Source: Kozakia baliensis (GTDB lineage Bacteria > Pseudomonadota > Alphaproteobacteria > Acetobacterales > Acetobacteraceae). From it: a stretch of DNA of 64,000 nt. The DNA lies in contig NZ_CP014674.1 of the NCBI RefSeq assembly GCF_001787335.1, positions 1,258,501 through 1,322,500 of the forward strand, written 5' to 3'. The notes under the pieces were generated by a model. That model was not told where the DNA came from, made no database searches, and worked only from the letters and a program-made list of their open reading frames with translations. Of the stretch, positions 19,588 through 27,672 are shown one piece after another. The position numbers were made by a program, and so were the translations under genes. Position 1 is the stretch's first letter; each line of letters starts with the position of its first letter.

Positions 19588-20076
19588 ATGACACGCGATG
19601 ATTTGGGCAACGATGGTTTCGCGCCAGATATTTCAACGACCACTGGTATTATTGATAGTCATATGACGGGTCGTAGTGACAGTCATATGACCGGTTCTTA
19701 CGGGGCTGGACCGCGCGAGGAAATTGAAATCCGGCGCCGCGTCATCCGTCGTCGTCGCTGGAGCGATCAGGAAAAGGTTCGTATCATCGAAGAGGCCTTT
19801 GCGCCGGGAGCAAGCCGTAGGGCTGTCGCGGAACAGTATGGGATCGCGCAAGCCCAGCTTTATATCTGGCGCAAGCAATTGATGATGTTTCCTGCCGACG
19901 AGGGATTCATGCCGGTTCATGTCGGGGGCTTGGCGATGAAGGCACGGCAGGCGGGCGCGTCGTCGTCCGGGGCGCCTGTCGAGATTGTTCTGCCGAACGG
20001 CATCAGCATCCGGACGGCCACGACGTTTGATCCCGACGTGGTGTGTCGGCTGGTTCTTGGCCTGGGACGGCCATGA
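19588..20076 (+). CDS. tnpA: IS66 accessory protein TnpA (helix-turn-helix)
   Basis: TnpA is a small DNA-binding protein needed for IS66 transposition. The product has a helix-turn-helix of the IS3/IS911 OrfA kind: RRRWSDQEKVRIIEEAF, then SRRAVAEQYGIAQAQLYIWRKQL. The C-terminal part (APVEIVLPNGISIRTATTFDPDVVCRLVLGL) is typical for IS66 TnpA. I chose ATG 19588 because AGGGGGG lies before it; an ATG at 19555 would add 11 residues. The N-terminal part contains a repeated DSHMTG unit from a direct DNA repeat. The end overlaps tnpB by 4 nt (ATGA). Confidence 0.88.
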   Translation: MTRDDLGNDGFAPDISTTTGIIDSHMTGRSDSHMTGSYGAGPREEIEIRRRVIRRRRWSDQEKVRIIEEAFAPGASRRAVAEQYGIAQAQLYIWRKQLMMFPADEGFMPVHVGGLAMKARQAGASSSGAPVEIVLPNGISIRTATTFDPDVVCRLVLGLGRP

Positions 20077-20420
20077 TCTGGCCATCGGGAGAGGTCAGGA
20101 TCTGGCTGGCCTGCGGGGTGACAGACATGAGACGCGGGATCAACTCCCTGGCGTTGCAGGTGCAGACGACATTGGGCCGGGATCCTCACGATGGGTCGAT
20201 CTACATTTTCCGTGGGCGCAAAGGCGACACGATAAAAGTCCTGTTCTGGGATCGTCAGGGTATGTGCCTTGCGATGAAACGCCTTGAATCCGGGAAGTTT
20301 GTATGGCCTCAGGCCAAAGATGGCTCGGTATCCCTGACGACGGGTCAAATGGCGATGCTCGTTGAAGCCATCGACTGGCGTGCCACGGCCTGGACAGCAA
20401 GGCCGCAAGTGGTGGGGTGA
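20073..20420 (+). CDS. tnpB: IS66 Orf2-like protein TnpB
   Basis: TnpB is a conserved IS66 protein of uncertain biochemical role, needed with TnpA and TnpC for transposition. The 115-residue product shows family marks: MIWPSGEVRIWLACGVTDMRRGINSLALQV, then IYIFRGRKGDTIKVLFWDRQGMCLAMKRLESGKFVWP. The ATG overlaps the tnpA stop as ATGA, and the 10 extra residues of the longer frame (from 20043) lie inside tnpA and are unlikely to be used. Length is normal. Confidence 0.93.
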   Translation: MIWPSGEVRIWLACGVTDMRRGINSLALQVQTTLGRDPHDGSIYIFRGRKGDTIKVLFWDRQGMCLAMKRLESGKFVWPQAKDGSVSLTTGQMAMLVEAIDWRATAWTARPQVVG

Positions 20421-20469
20421 TGATGCGGTTTTTCTTGTACTGATCCCTTGCCTCCCTTACGATCGGGTC

Positions 20470-22086
20470 ATGTCCGACCCCACGACAGATCCTGCTGAAG
20501 AACTGGCCGCGTTGCGTGCTGAACTGGCGGCGACCCGCGAGGCTTTGACGTCCGCGGAAGACAAGCTGTCGCGCGCGGAAGAGCGGTGTGTGTTTTTGCA
20601 AGTGCAGATCGAGCGGACCCGCGAACAACTGGCCCTGATGCGGCGGCAGAAATACGGGCAGAAATCCGAGCGTCACCAGAAGGAGATGGACCAGCTCGAA
20701 CTGGTGCTCGACGAACTCGAGGAGACGCTGGCAGAGGCCAGTGCCGAGCGGTCTGCCCGGGAGCGCGAAAAGGGTGAAGCACCCAGGCCACGCCGCAAAG
20801 CCATCCGCCGCCCGCTGCCCGAGCATCTGCCGCGCGAAGTGATCGAACTGGCGCCGACGGTCGTGTGCGACTGTGGACGATGTGACCCCGAGCGCCTGGT
20901 GCGTATCGGCGAGGACGTGACGGAAGTGCTGGAGAAGATCACGGCGCCGCTGAAGGTTTTGCGCTATGTCCGCCCCCGCGTAGCCTGCCGCTCGTGCGAA
21001 AAGATTTTTCAGGCGCCTGTGCCGGATTTACCGATCGAGAAAGGGCGCGCCTCCGCCAGCCTGATCGCGAGCGTGATTGTCGCCAAATACTGGGATGGGC
21101 TGCCACTGCATCGTCAGTCGGCGATCCTCGCACGCGACGGCGTGGAGATCGATCGCAGCACGCTCGCCGACTGGATCGGACACGGCGCGTGGTGGCTGGA
21201 ACCGCTGCGGGATCGCATCCAGGCCTACGTCATGAGCCGCGATGTCCTGTGGACGGACGACACCCCCATCAAGGTGCTGGCGCCGGGGCGGGGTAAGACG
21301 AAAGAAGCCCGCATCTGGTGCTACGGCCACGATCCCGCCACCTGGGGAAGCAACGAGCCGCCGGCGATGTTGTATTGCTACAGCGCCGACCGCAAAGGTG
21401 AGCGGCCTCGAACCCATCTTGAGCATTATGCCGGCTGGCTGCACTCGGACGCCTATGTGGGATACGAAAAACTGTTTGGTAACAAGGATGGCAAGTCGTC
21501 ACCAATCCGGCCGGTGGCATGCATGGCCCATGCGCGCCGCTACTTTTTCGATGTCTACGCCACACAGCCGGTCCCTCTGGCCGAAGAGGCCGTAGCCCGG
21601 ATCGGCGAGCTTTATGACATCGAACGCGAGATCAGGGGCCTGCCGCCGGAACAGCGCTTGGCTGTCCGGCAGGCGCGGGCGGTTCCCATCCTGAAAGATT
21701 TCCATAACTGGGCGACGGCCCAGAAAGCACGGGTCTCCGGCAAATACGCCCTGGGCCGCGCATTCCGTTACGCGCTGGCGCGCTGGGATCGTCTGTGCGC
21801 CTATACGCTCGACGGCCGTCTCTCCATCGACAATAATTTCTCCGAACGCTGCCTGAGAAACATTGCCGTGACGCGGAAGAATTTCCTGTTCCTGGGATCG
21901 GACCGGGGCGGCGAGCGGGCGGCGATCTTCTATACCTTGCTGACCACGGCCGCCCTCAACGGGCTGAACCCGGAACGCTGGCTGGCCGATGTCATCGATC
22001 GCCTCGCGCGTGGGCATCCGATCAACCGGATCGACGAACTTCTTCCCTGGAACTGGTCGCCACAAGCAAAGCAGCAACCCGCCTGA
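20470..22086 (+). CDS. tnpC: IS66 transposase TnpC (DDE)
   Basis: This is the catalytic transposase, 538 residues from the ATG at 20470; the upstream extension overlaps tnpB and is unlikely. In order it has a leucine-rich coiled coil ([24 protein letters not shown]) and a zinc-finger region (CDCGRC and CRSC). The catalytic core follows, with acidic residues in [25 protein letters not shown] and [32 protein letters not shown]. The IS66_C tail ends ELLPWNW. All motifs are intact, so the enzyme may be active. Confidence 0.96.
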   Translation: MSDPTTDPAEELAALRAELAATREALTSAEDKLSRAEERCVFLQVQIERTREQLALMRRQKYGQKSERHQKEMDQLELVLDELEETLAEASAERSAREREKGEAPRPRRKAIRRPLPEHLPREVIELAPTVVCDCGRCDPERLVRIGEDVTEVLEKITAPLKVLRYVRPRVACRSCEKIFQAPVPDLPIEKGRASASLIASVIVAKYWDGLPLHRQSAILARDGVEIDRSTLADWIGHGAWWLEPLRDRIQAYVMSRDVLWTDDTPIKVLAPGRGKTKEARIWCYGHDPATWGSNEPPAMLYCYSADRKGERPRTHLEHYAGWLHSDAYVGYEKLFGNKDGKSSPIRPVACMAHARRYFFDVYATQPVPLAEEAVARIGELYDIEREIRGLPPEQRLAVRQARAVPILKDFHNWATAQKARVSGKYALGRAFRYALARWDRLCAYTLDGRLSIDNNFSERCLRNIAVTRKNFLFLGSDRGGERAAIFYTLLTTAALNGLNPERWLADVIDRLARGHPINRIDELLPWNWSPQAKQQPA

Positions 22087-22121
22087 AAAAGCTTGATTCT
22101 GGCAGCCGAGAGTGCTGCGCT

Positions 22122-22790
22122 ATGCGCAGCATGCCGCCACAGACAAAACTCCCTCCCTATCTGCGTCAACTCGAACGCGTCCTCGCACGGCTCGAGACAG
22201 CCATGCTGTTGAGCGAACTGGACGGGTTCCTCGCCGGCGTCGTCGTCTGCCCCGAGATGATCCTGCCCTCCGAATGGCTGCCCGTGGCGCTCGATCCCGA
22301 CGAGGAGGGGGATCTCGTTCTCGAACACGAGAACGATGCCCGGTTGATCCTGCGCCATTACAACACCGTGCTACGGGACCTCGATCGCGGGCGTTACGCG
22401 CCTCTGTTCGATATCGACACAAGGCATGGCGAGGTGCTCTGGGAACTGTGGATCGAGGGGTTCGAGCGCGCCATGGCGCTGCGGCCTGAAGCGTGGGATA
22501 GCTTTTTGCTCGATCCCGACGAGGCGGTGCTCCGGGCCCTTGTCGGTCTACGCAAGCTCGTCGCCATGACCGATGCCCCGCCCGACAGCAGCGATGAACT
22601 CGGCGCCCTGCTGACGCAGACCGCGCCGGATATCATCCCCGACTGGGTGCAGACACTCCATGCCGAGCGCCTGTCAAACGACATGGACCAGTTCTCGAAC
22701 GCACCAGCACAATCGACAAAGGTCGGCAGAAACGAGCCCTGCCCTTGTGGCTCCGGCAAAAAATACAAGAAGTGCTGCGGTATGAACTGA
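22122..22790 (+). CDS. UPF0149/YecA family protein with SEC-C motif, IS66 passenger
   Basis: The 222-residue protein has an N-terminal UPF0149 (YecA-like) helical domain, including [22 protein letters not shown]. It ends in a SEC-C zinc motif, [20 protein letters not shown], as found at the C-terminus of SecA. The SEC-C part binds zinc, and sometimes ribosomes or SecB in other proteins. It starts 35 nt after tnpC and ends 56 nt before the right end of the element, so it is carried as cargo. It is not needed for classical IS66 movement as far as is known; its role here is unknown. Confidence 0.88.
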   Translation: MRSMPPQTKLPPYLRQLERVLARLETAMLLSELDGFLAGVVVCPEMILPSEWLPVALDPDEEGDLVLEHENDARLILRHYNTVLRDLDRGRYAPLFDIDTRHGEVLWELWIEGFERAMALRPEAWDSFLLDPDEAVLRALVGLRKLVAMTDAPPDSSDELGALLTQTAPDIIPDWVQTLHAERLSNDMDQFSNAPAQSTKVGRNEPCPCGSGKKYKKCCGMN

Positions 22791-22824
22791 GCCAATCCAG
22801 CCCATAGAATGATGGAATGCAAGC

Positions 22825-22846
22825 GTGGGGACAAGCTCACGCTTAC
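22825..22846 (-). repeat. IS66 right terminal inverted repeat
   Basis: Read on the minus strand it is GTAAGCGTGAGCT then TG then TCCCCAC, a 20/22 match to the left end at 19507-19528. Confidence 0.93.
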
Positions 22847-22854
22847 AGATATCA
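22847..22854 (+). repeat. Target-site duplication, right copy
   Basis: AGATATCA, identical to 19499-19506. Deleting the element with one copy restores the flhA frame as GAT ATC ACG. Confidence 0.95.
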
Positions 22855-23363
22855 CGCCGACACAAGTAAGCTTATTAGGTATACAAAGAGTTCTGCAGGG
22901 GCTTTTGCGAGAGCGAATAAGCATACGGGATATGCCTTGCATTCTGGAGAGCATCCAAGAGGGGGTATCCTATGGGTGCAAAACGACAGAACGATTAGTG
23001 GAGCATGTAAGGACGCGTCTTGCGCGTCAGATTAGTGCAGGAGCATCAGAACGGACAGGCTACATTCCTGCCGTCACTTTCAGCATGGAGTGGCAAAAAT
23101 TCTTTTTTGAGGCACTCGATACAAAAAATGGCGATGACCAGCTGTATTTGACGCCGACCCAAGTTAGCAAGTTAGTCGACGCTATAAAGAAAGCTTTGCA
23201 GAAAGCTGTATCTCAAGGAGAAGATGTCGTATTGCTGGTAAATGGGAATATAAGAACAGCAGTAAAAGCTATTGTTCAACGCAGCCAGCCTGCTCTGTTC
23301 GTTATGTCGCAAGCTGAAATTTATATTGGAACAAATGTTAAGGTCGTAAGCGTTGTAGAATAA
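22847..23363 (+). pseudogene. flhA: flhA, 3' part, after the IS66 element
   Basis: This fragment encodes the last 169 residues of FlhA: TPTQVSLLGIQRVLQGLLRE, then RISIRDMPCILESIQEGV and the end part PALFVMSQAEIYIGTNVKVVSVVE. That is the distal cytoplasmic domain, which binds flagellar chaperones and the ATPase. The frame runs back into the element, where an ATG at 22809 would add 14 residues coded by the terminal repeat (MMECKRGDKLTLTD). A separate, out-of-context C-terminal domain could be made if transcribed from the element, but a working gate is unlikely. No stop or frameshift has accumulated in this part. Confidence 0.95.
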
Positions 23364-23383
23364 CGCCTACGATCTCTACAGTA

Positions 23384-23818
23384 TTAGCTGATATGGCGCT
23401 TTAGGCCGGGACCAAATGAGGATTCGTTTTGGGTCGATACTTGGTAGGCCACCCGAAAGCGCTCGCGTTCGCGATGCCACGGTTCTTCATTCGCCTTATC
23501 TGGCAAAACAACACTATCGACGCCACAACGGTACAGAAATTCAGCTTGATCGGGCAGGATATGGCCCTGAACACGAATTTCCCCCTGAAACTTTTCATAT
23601 TCCCGCAGGGCTCGCGCTTGAGAAAAAGCGCGTCCATCACGAAAGATTGGAAAGTTGAGAACAATCAGCTTCAAAGTGGCTAAGAATGGCGAGAGTTCTT
23701 TTGCGCTCTGATCAGCGTTCAGTTCAATTGCCTGAATATTGGCACTTTGGTTCCATTCAGAGAATGGCACTGCTGCTATGCGAAGCGCGGGACGATGCCC
23801 AAGTTCAAGCAATTTCAT
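23384..23818 (-). CDS. DUF934 family protein, sulfite-reduction accessory
   Basis: DUF934 proteins are about 140-170 residues and are almost always encoded next to sulfite reductase in proteobacteria. They are thought to take part in assimilatory sulfur reduction, but no reaction is firmly assigned. The 144-residue product contains KLIVLNFPIFRDGRAFSQARALREYEKFQGEIRVQGHILPDQAEFLYRCGVDSV, a strong family match. I chose ATG 23818, which has AAGGA at a good distance. An ATG at 23842 is directly next to its purines and is less likely. It overlaps the cysI end by 14 nt. Confidence 0.9.
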   Translation of the reverse strand: MKLLELGHRPALRIAAVPFSEWNQSANIQAIELNADQSAKELSPFLATLKLIVLNFPIFRDGRAFSQARALREYEKFQGEIRVQGHILPDQAEFLYRCGVDSVVLPDKANEEPWHRERERFRVAYQVSTQNESSFGPGLKRHIS

Positions 23819-25475
23819 AAGCTGCTTCCTTAAATGGGGCATCTCCTAAGCGCGAAAGGGTATCGAGAAAACTTTCGCCTGGACCTCGAATAGCTAAGTA
23901 GCGATCAACGATCCGCGCGATCGCATCCACCATTTCATCTTCCGGAAGAGAGGCACCCAGAATACTTCCAATCGCAGCTTTCTCGTCCGCACGGCCACCG
24001 AGCGTGATTTGGAAGAATTCCTCACCGCGCTTATCAACCCCGAGGAGACCGATATTGCCCGCGTGATGATGCCCACAAGCGTTAATGCAGCCGGAGATAT
24101 TGATGCTTAATTTGCCAATCTCACTTTGCAAATCAGCATTGGCAAAACGCGCACTAAGCTTTTGTGCAATAGGGATGGACCGCGAATTGGCCAAACTGCA
24201 GTAATCGAGACCGGGGCAGGCGATAATATCACCGATCAGACTATGATTAGGAGCCGCGAGATCGATTTTTTCCAGCTCCTGCCAAAGCGCATAGAGCTTA
24301 TCCTGACGAACGTGGCCTAGCACGATGTTTTGCAGATGAGTGACGCGGAGTTCGCCGAAAGAATATTGTTCCGCCAAATCAGCCAGGCGAGACATTTGCT
24401 CCGATGTCGCGTCTCCCGGAATCCCTCCAGCCGGTTTGATCGAAACGACTGCGATAATATGGCCAGGCGCACGATGGAGATGCGTATTACTTTGCACCCA
24501 CCGAGCAAACTTCCGATCGCGTTTTTGGTCTGCCAAGAAAATTTCCGACGCATTGTCGGGAGCATGAAGATTAGGCACAGCAAAACGTGCTCTGATGGCT
24601 TCGACGATTTCCGGCGTTAAGCGATATCGCGCCAAATCCATTTGGCTTAATTCGGCTTGCACTGCTTCCCGATACGCGTCGATCCCCAAAGCCTGAACGA
24701 GGATTTTAATGCGAGCCTTATAGATATTATCGCGGCGGCCATGCGCGTTATAGACGCGTAGAATTGCCTCCAGCGTTGCAAGCAATTCTTCTTCACGAAC
24801 AGAATCGAAGATTTCTTGGCCAACAAGTGGCGTTCGGCCCATGCCACCGCCCACGAAGATACGGAATAAGGGCCCATTCGGCCCAGGACGCGTCAGAATT
24901 CCGATATCATGGAAACGTGCGGCAACACGGTCGTGTGGACTGCCCGAAATCGCAATTTTAAATTTGCGAGGCAAGAACGTGAATTCGGGATGCAGTGTAG
25001 ACCACTGACGCAGGATTTCGGCATGAACGCGAGGATCAACAAGCTCATCGGCTGCTGCGCCAGCAAATTCATCCGACGTTACATTGCGAATGCAGTTACC
25101 GCTGGTTTGAATTGCATGCATATCCACCTCGGCCAGCTCGCGAAGAATGGCAGGGGTGTCTTCCAGCTTAATCCAATTGAATTGCAAATTCTGGCGGGTG
25201 GTGAAATGCCCATAATCACGGTCATATCGGCGAGCGATAGAGGAGAGTTTTCGCATTTGTCGCGCATCGAGAATTCCGTAAGGAACCGCGATCCGCAACA
25301 TGTACGCATGAAGCTGAAGATAAAGACCATTCATCAACCGTAGCGGTTTGAATTCGTCTTCTGTTAGAGATCCGTCGATACGGCGCGCCACCTGATCTGC
25401 AAATTCGTCGATACGAGATTGCAGAAAGGCACGATCTACTGAGTCGTATTGATAATGACCGACAGGAGCATTCAT
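23805..25475 (-). CDS. cysI: Sulfite reductase hemoprotein (nitrite/sulfite reductase family)
   Basis: This 556-residue enzyme reduces sulfite to sulfide with siroheme and a 4Fe-4S cluster in the cytoplasm. Two ferredoxin-like halves are visible: HFTTRQNLQFNWIKLEDTPAI in the first and FGELRVTHLQNIVLGHV in the second. The cluster ligands are in CPGLDYCSLANS and SGCINACGHHHAGNIGLLG. Neighbours DUF2849 and DUF934 overlap it on either side, which marks assimilatory sulfite rather than nitrite reduction. No reductase partner is in the block, so the electron donor (ferredoxin or a separate flavoprotein) is encoded elsewhere. Confidence 0.93.
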   Translation of the reverse strand: MNAPVGHYQYDSVDRAFLQSRIDEFADQVARRIDGSLTEDEFKPLRLMNGLYLQLHAYMLRIAVPYGILDARQMRKLSSIARRYDRDYGHFTTRQNLQFNWIKLEDTPAILRELAEVDMHAIQTSGNCIRNVTSDEFAGAAADELVDPRVHAEILRQWSTLHPEFTFLPRKFKIAISGSPHDRVAARFHDIGILTRPGPNGPLFRIFVGGGMGRTPLVGQEIFDSVREEELLATLEAILRVYNAHGRRDNIYKARIKILVQALGIDAYREAVQAELSQMDLARYRLTPEIVEAIRARFAVPNLHAPDNASEIFLADQKRDRKFARWVQSNTHLHRAPGHIIAVVSIKPAGGIPGDATSEQMSRLADLAEQYSFGELRVTHLQNIVLGHVRQDKLYALWQELEKIDLAAPNHSLIGDIIACPGLDYCSLANSRSIPIAQKLSARFANADLQSEIGKLSINISGCINACGHHHAGNIGLLGVDKRGEEFFQITLGGRADEKAAIGSILGASLPEDEMVDAIARIVDRYLAIRGPGESFLDTLSRLGDAPFKEAAYEIA

Positions 25476-25789
25476 CGCTCAATCTCCTTCGAGAATTGAG
25501 GGTGTACAGTAGGACCGAAAGCGCGGATGTTTTCCCTTACGCTTACAGGACGAAGCGGCGGTCCCGGACGCACAACTACGTCGTAAATACCAACGACCTC
25601 ATCAAGCTGAGCATGTGCTTTCGCTTTTTCAAGCGCCGCATCGATCGTATCGGGCTCGAACATTGCGGCATGAGCGATAGATGAGCACCACCGTCCTTCC
25701 TGGTCCAGCCATACGATATGGCCGTCAAGCAAACAGTTTGCGGTTAGAACAAGTTTTTCTTCAGCGTCGATACGCGTGGGACGCTTCAT
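25472..25789 (-). CDS. DUF2849 family protein
   Basis: The 105-residue product matches DUF2849, a small protein encoded directly before sulfite reductase in many alphaproteobacteria. Visible family parts are LTANCLLDGHIVWLDQEGRWC, AHAQLDEVVGIYDVVV and a C-terminal RENIRAFGPTVHPQF. The cysI start overlaps its stop by 4 nt, so translation is coupled. Its role is not known; the constant company of cysI suggests a part in siroheme or sulfur metabolism. It is the first gene of the three-gene block. Confidence 0.87.
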   Translation of the reverse strand: MKRPTRIDAEEKLVLTANCLLDGHIVWLDQEGRWCSSIAHAAMFEPDTIDAALEKAKAHAQLDEVVGIYDVVVRPGPPLRPVSVRENIRAFGPTVHPQFSKEIER

Positions 25790-25842
25790 GGCCGGCCCTT
25801 ATCTATCAAAAGTCACAACGCCTTTACCGATAATTTATCAAC

Positions 25843-25877
25843 GATGATAGTGATTTTTTGCCATGGTCATTATCATC
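25843..25877. promoter_or_regulatory. Inverted repeat between sulfite-reduction operon and flavin reductase
   Basis: GATGATAGTGA (25843-25853) faces TCATTATCATC (25867-25877); they are complementary at 10 of 11 positions with a 13-nt spacer that includes TTTTTTG. It lies between divergent starts at 25789 and 25978, so a shared regulator site is plausible. Which regulator is unknown. Confidence 0.4.
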
Positions 25878-25977
25878 AAGTCGATTATATCACTTGCCAT
25901 ATGAGGAGATCTTGAAAAGTTCGCTCTCTCACGTCCTATTTGATCAACCGCGTTAGCAAAACAGAAAGTGAAGTCAT

Positions 25978-26472
25978 ATGCCGCAACGCCAACCGTTGGA
26001 AAGTAAAGTATTTCGGGATGCGATGTCGCTTTTGGCAAGCGCGGTCAGTATTGTAACGACGGATGGAAAGGACGGCAGACACGGCTTTACGGCTTCGGCA
26101 GTCTGTAGTGTTTCCGATAATCCAGCCACTTTGCTGATTTGCGTCAACCGTAGCGCCAGCACCCATGCGCATCTTCTGACCAATGGCCTGCTGGCGGTCA
26201 ATGTACTCGGTCATCAGCATCAATCGATCTCAAATTGCTTTGGAGACCGGCGTGTCAAAATGACGGAACGCTTCGCGGCGGGAGAATGGCGGCGTGGCGA
26301 AATTGGAATGCCGCTTCTAACCGATGCTTTGGTTTCACTCGAATGCCGCATTTCCCAACAGCAGGACATCGGCACTCATACGGTTATCTTTGCTCAAGCG
26401 CTCTGCGCCGAGTTCTCCTTAGCTCCGGGCGAAGGTTTGGTTTGGTTCAATCGCTCCTATCGCAACACCTGA
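25978..26472 (+). CDS. Flavin reductase family protein
   Basis: The 164-residue protein belongs to the short flavin-reductase-like FMN-binding family (HpaC, RutF and relatives), which make reduced FMN or FAD for a partner monooxygenase. Features are FRDAMSLLASAVSIVTTDG near the start, GFTASAVCSVSDNPATLLICVNRSASTHAHL for flavin binding, FAVNVL-like LAVNVLGH, and a final GLVWFNRSYR. No monooxygenase partner is adjacent; the divergent sulfite-reduction block could be its context. It converges with mtnK 7 nt later. Confidence 0.88.
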   Translation: MPQRQPLESKVFRDAMSLLASAVSIVTTDGKDGRHGFTASAVCSVSDNPATLLICVNRSASTHAHLLTNGLLAVNVLGHQHQSISNCFGDRRVKMTERFAAGEWRRGEIGMPLLTDALVSLECRISQQQDIGTHTVIFAQALCAEFSLAPGEGLVWFNRSYRNT

Positions 26473-26478
26473 GCGATA

Positions 26479-27672
26479 TCAGAGCATTGCCAGCAATCCT
26501 TCGACAGTTTCAATCTGTCGTGCTTCTAAAATAAGAGAGCGGCCTACTTGTAGTGCATCGCGCATGGCATCTGCACGGGCAGGGCGGTCCACGCAGCGAT
26601 CATAATCGGAGATTTGCGCATAGCCGATCGTGCGCCGAATCATCTCAACACCTGCAAATCCGGCGATGTCTTTCATAAAACCATGGAAAGACCGCGTGAG
26701 TTCACGGGGCAGGGTGTTTTCGTCCAGTAAGGACTGGACATCGCCATGATTGAGATAAGCGCGCCGCTGTTCGCTATAAATCGTTTTGTAGGCCCGCCAG
26801 AACTCGATGATCTCATCGCGCATCCAGTCAGCATGCTCTGGGCAGGCGAGCCCATGCAGCAGTAGGTTGCCTATATAGAGGCCTGCATCGAACCCGACGG
26901 GGCCATAAAGCGCGAATTCTCCATCAATCACGCGCACATCGTCTCCGCGCAGCATGATGGAACCCGTATGCAGATCGCCGTGAAGAAGCGCTTCGGGCGC
27001 GGAGAGAAAGCGCTCTTGCAGATGCCCGACCGCAACATGCAGCGCTTTATCACTCTGCAAGGCCTCCACGAGATCGTCCAATTCCGGCGCGAGCCAATGA
27101 TTGCGCGAGCAACCCTTGCGATATGGGTCTGTCAGAATGAGGTCGACTGTAATGCGGATCAGGGCATGGTTGTGCGAGAATGCCGCCATTTCAGGAGCAA
27201 CATCCTCAAATCGACGTGCCAACCAAGATGTATGAAAGGCGGTGTGACCAAGATATTCACCGATCCTGGCTGAAAATCCCGGCTGTGCGATACCTTCATT
27301 CAACGCGCCGCGTAGCACTTGATACCCTGTGAGGCTTTCCATCACGATAAGGAAGAGCACATCATCATAATGCAGCAACTTCGGAATCTGATGGCCAACA
27401 TAAGGCGTGATGCACCGCAGATATCGCGCCTCGAACGCAGCGCGGTCGAGCGGCATACGCCATGAAGGATCGACTCGCACATGAGGCAATGACTGCTTGC
27501 AGCACACACCGCCAAAAGAGCCGCTTACAAGATAGACGTTGTTGAGATTGCCGTCGCTTACCTCACGAATTGCCCAGTCGGACGGCGAACCGCCTAGCTT
27601 TTCCGCCAATGATGGTTGAGCGGCAAGATAAGCCCGCAAATCTTCTGGGGCAAGCGTGCGGTAGTCCTTCAT
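26479..27672 (-). CDS. mtnK: S-methyl-5-thioribose kinase
   Basis: MtnK phosphorylates methylthioribose, made from methylthioadenosine, to start methionine salvage. The 397-residue length equals that of known MtnK proteins. It shows YRTLAPEDLRAYLAA at the N-terminus and VSDGNLNNVYLV in the glycine loop. The catalytic LLHGDLHTGSIM and metal-binding VIDGEFALYGPVGFDAGLYIGNLLL follow, all diagnostic of the family. No mtnA isomerase gene is in the window. It overlaps the Nudix gene by 4 nt, so three genes from 29359 down to 26479 form one operon. Confidence 0.93.
   Translation of the reverse strand: MKDYRTLAPEDLRAYLAAQPSLAEKLGGSPSDWAIREVSDGNLNNVYLVSGSFGGVCCKQSLPHVRVDPSWRMPLDRAAFEARYLRCITPYVGHQIPKLLHYDDVLFLIVMESLTGYQVLRGALNEGIAQPGFSARIGEYLGHTAFHTSWLARRFEDVAPEMAAFSHNHALIRITVDLILTDPYRKGCSRNHWLAPELDDLVEALQSDKALHVAVGHLQERFLSAPEALLHGDLHTGSIMLRGDDVRVIDGEFALYGPVGFDAGLYIGNLLLHGLACPEHADWMRDEIIEFWRAYKTIYSEQRRAYLNHGDVQSLLDENTLPRELTRSFHGFMKDIAGFAGVEMIRRTIGYAQISDYDRCVDRPARADAMRDALQVGRSLILEARQIETVEGLLAML

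Larger units (their letters stand above)
19507..22846 (+). mobile_element. IS66-family insertion sequence inserted in flhA (3,340 bp)
   Basis: The element starts GTAAGCGTGAGCT and ends with the complement of the same sequence. The outer 22 bp of both ends agree at 20 positions. It is flanked by a perfect 8-bp duplication. It carries the three IS66 genes in order (tnpA, tnpB, tnpC), plus a fourth gene for a UPF0149/SEC-C protein that lies inside the inverted repeats and so moves with it. All ORFs are intact, the repeats match well and the duplication is perfect, which together suggest a recent, possibly still active insertion. It is richer in G+C than the flagellar genes around it. It sits in the same orientation as flhA. 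Confidence 0.97.
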
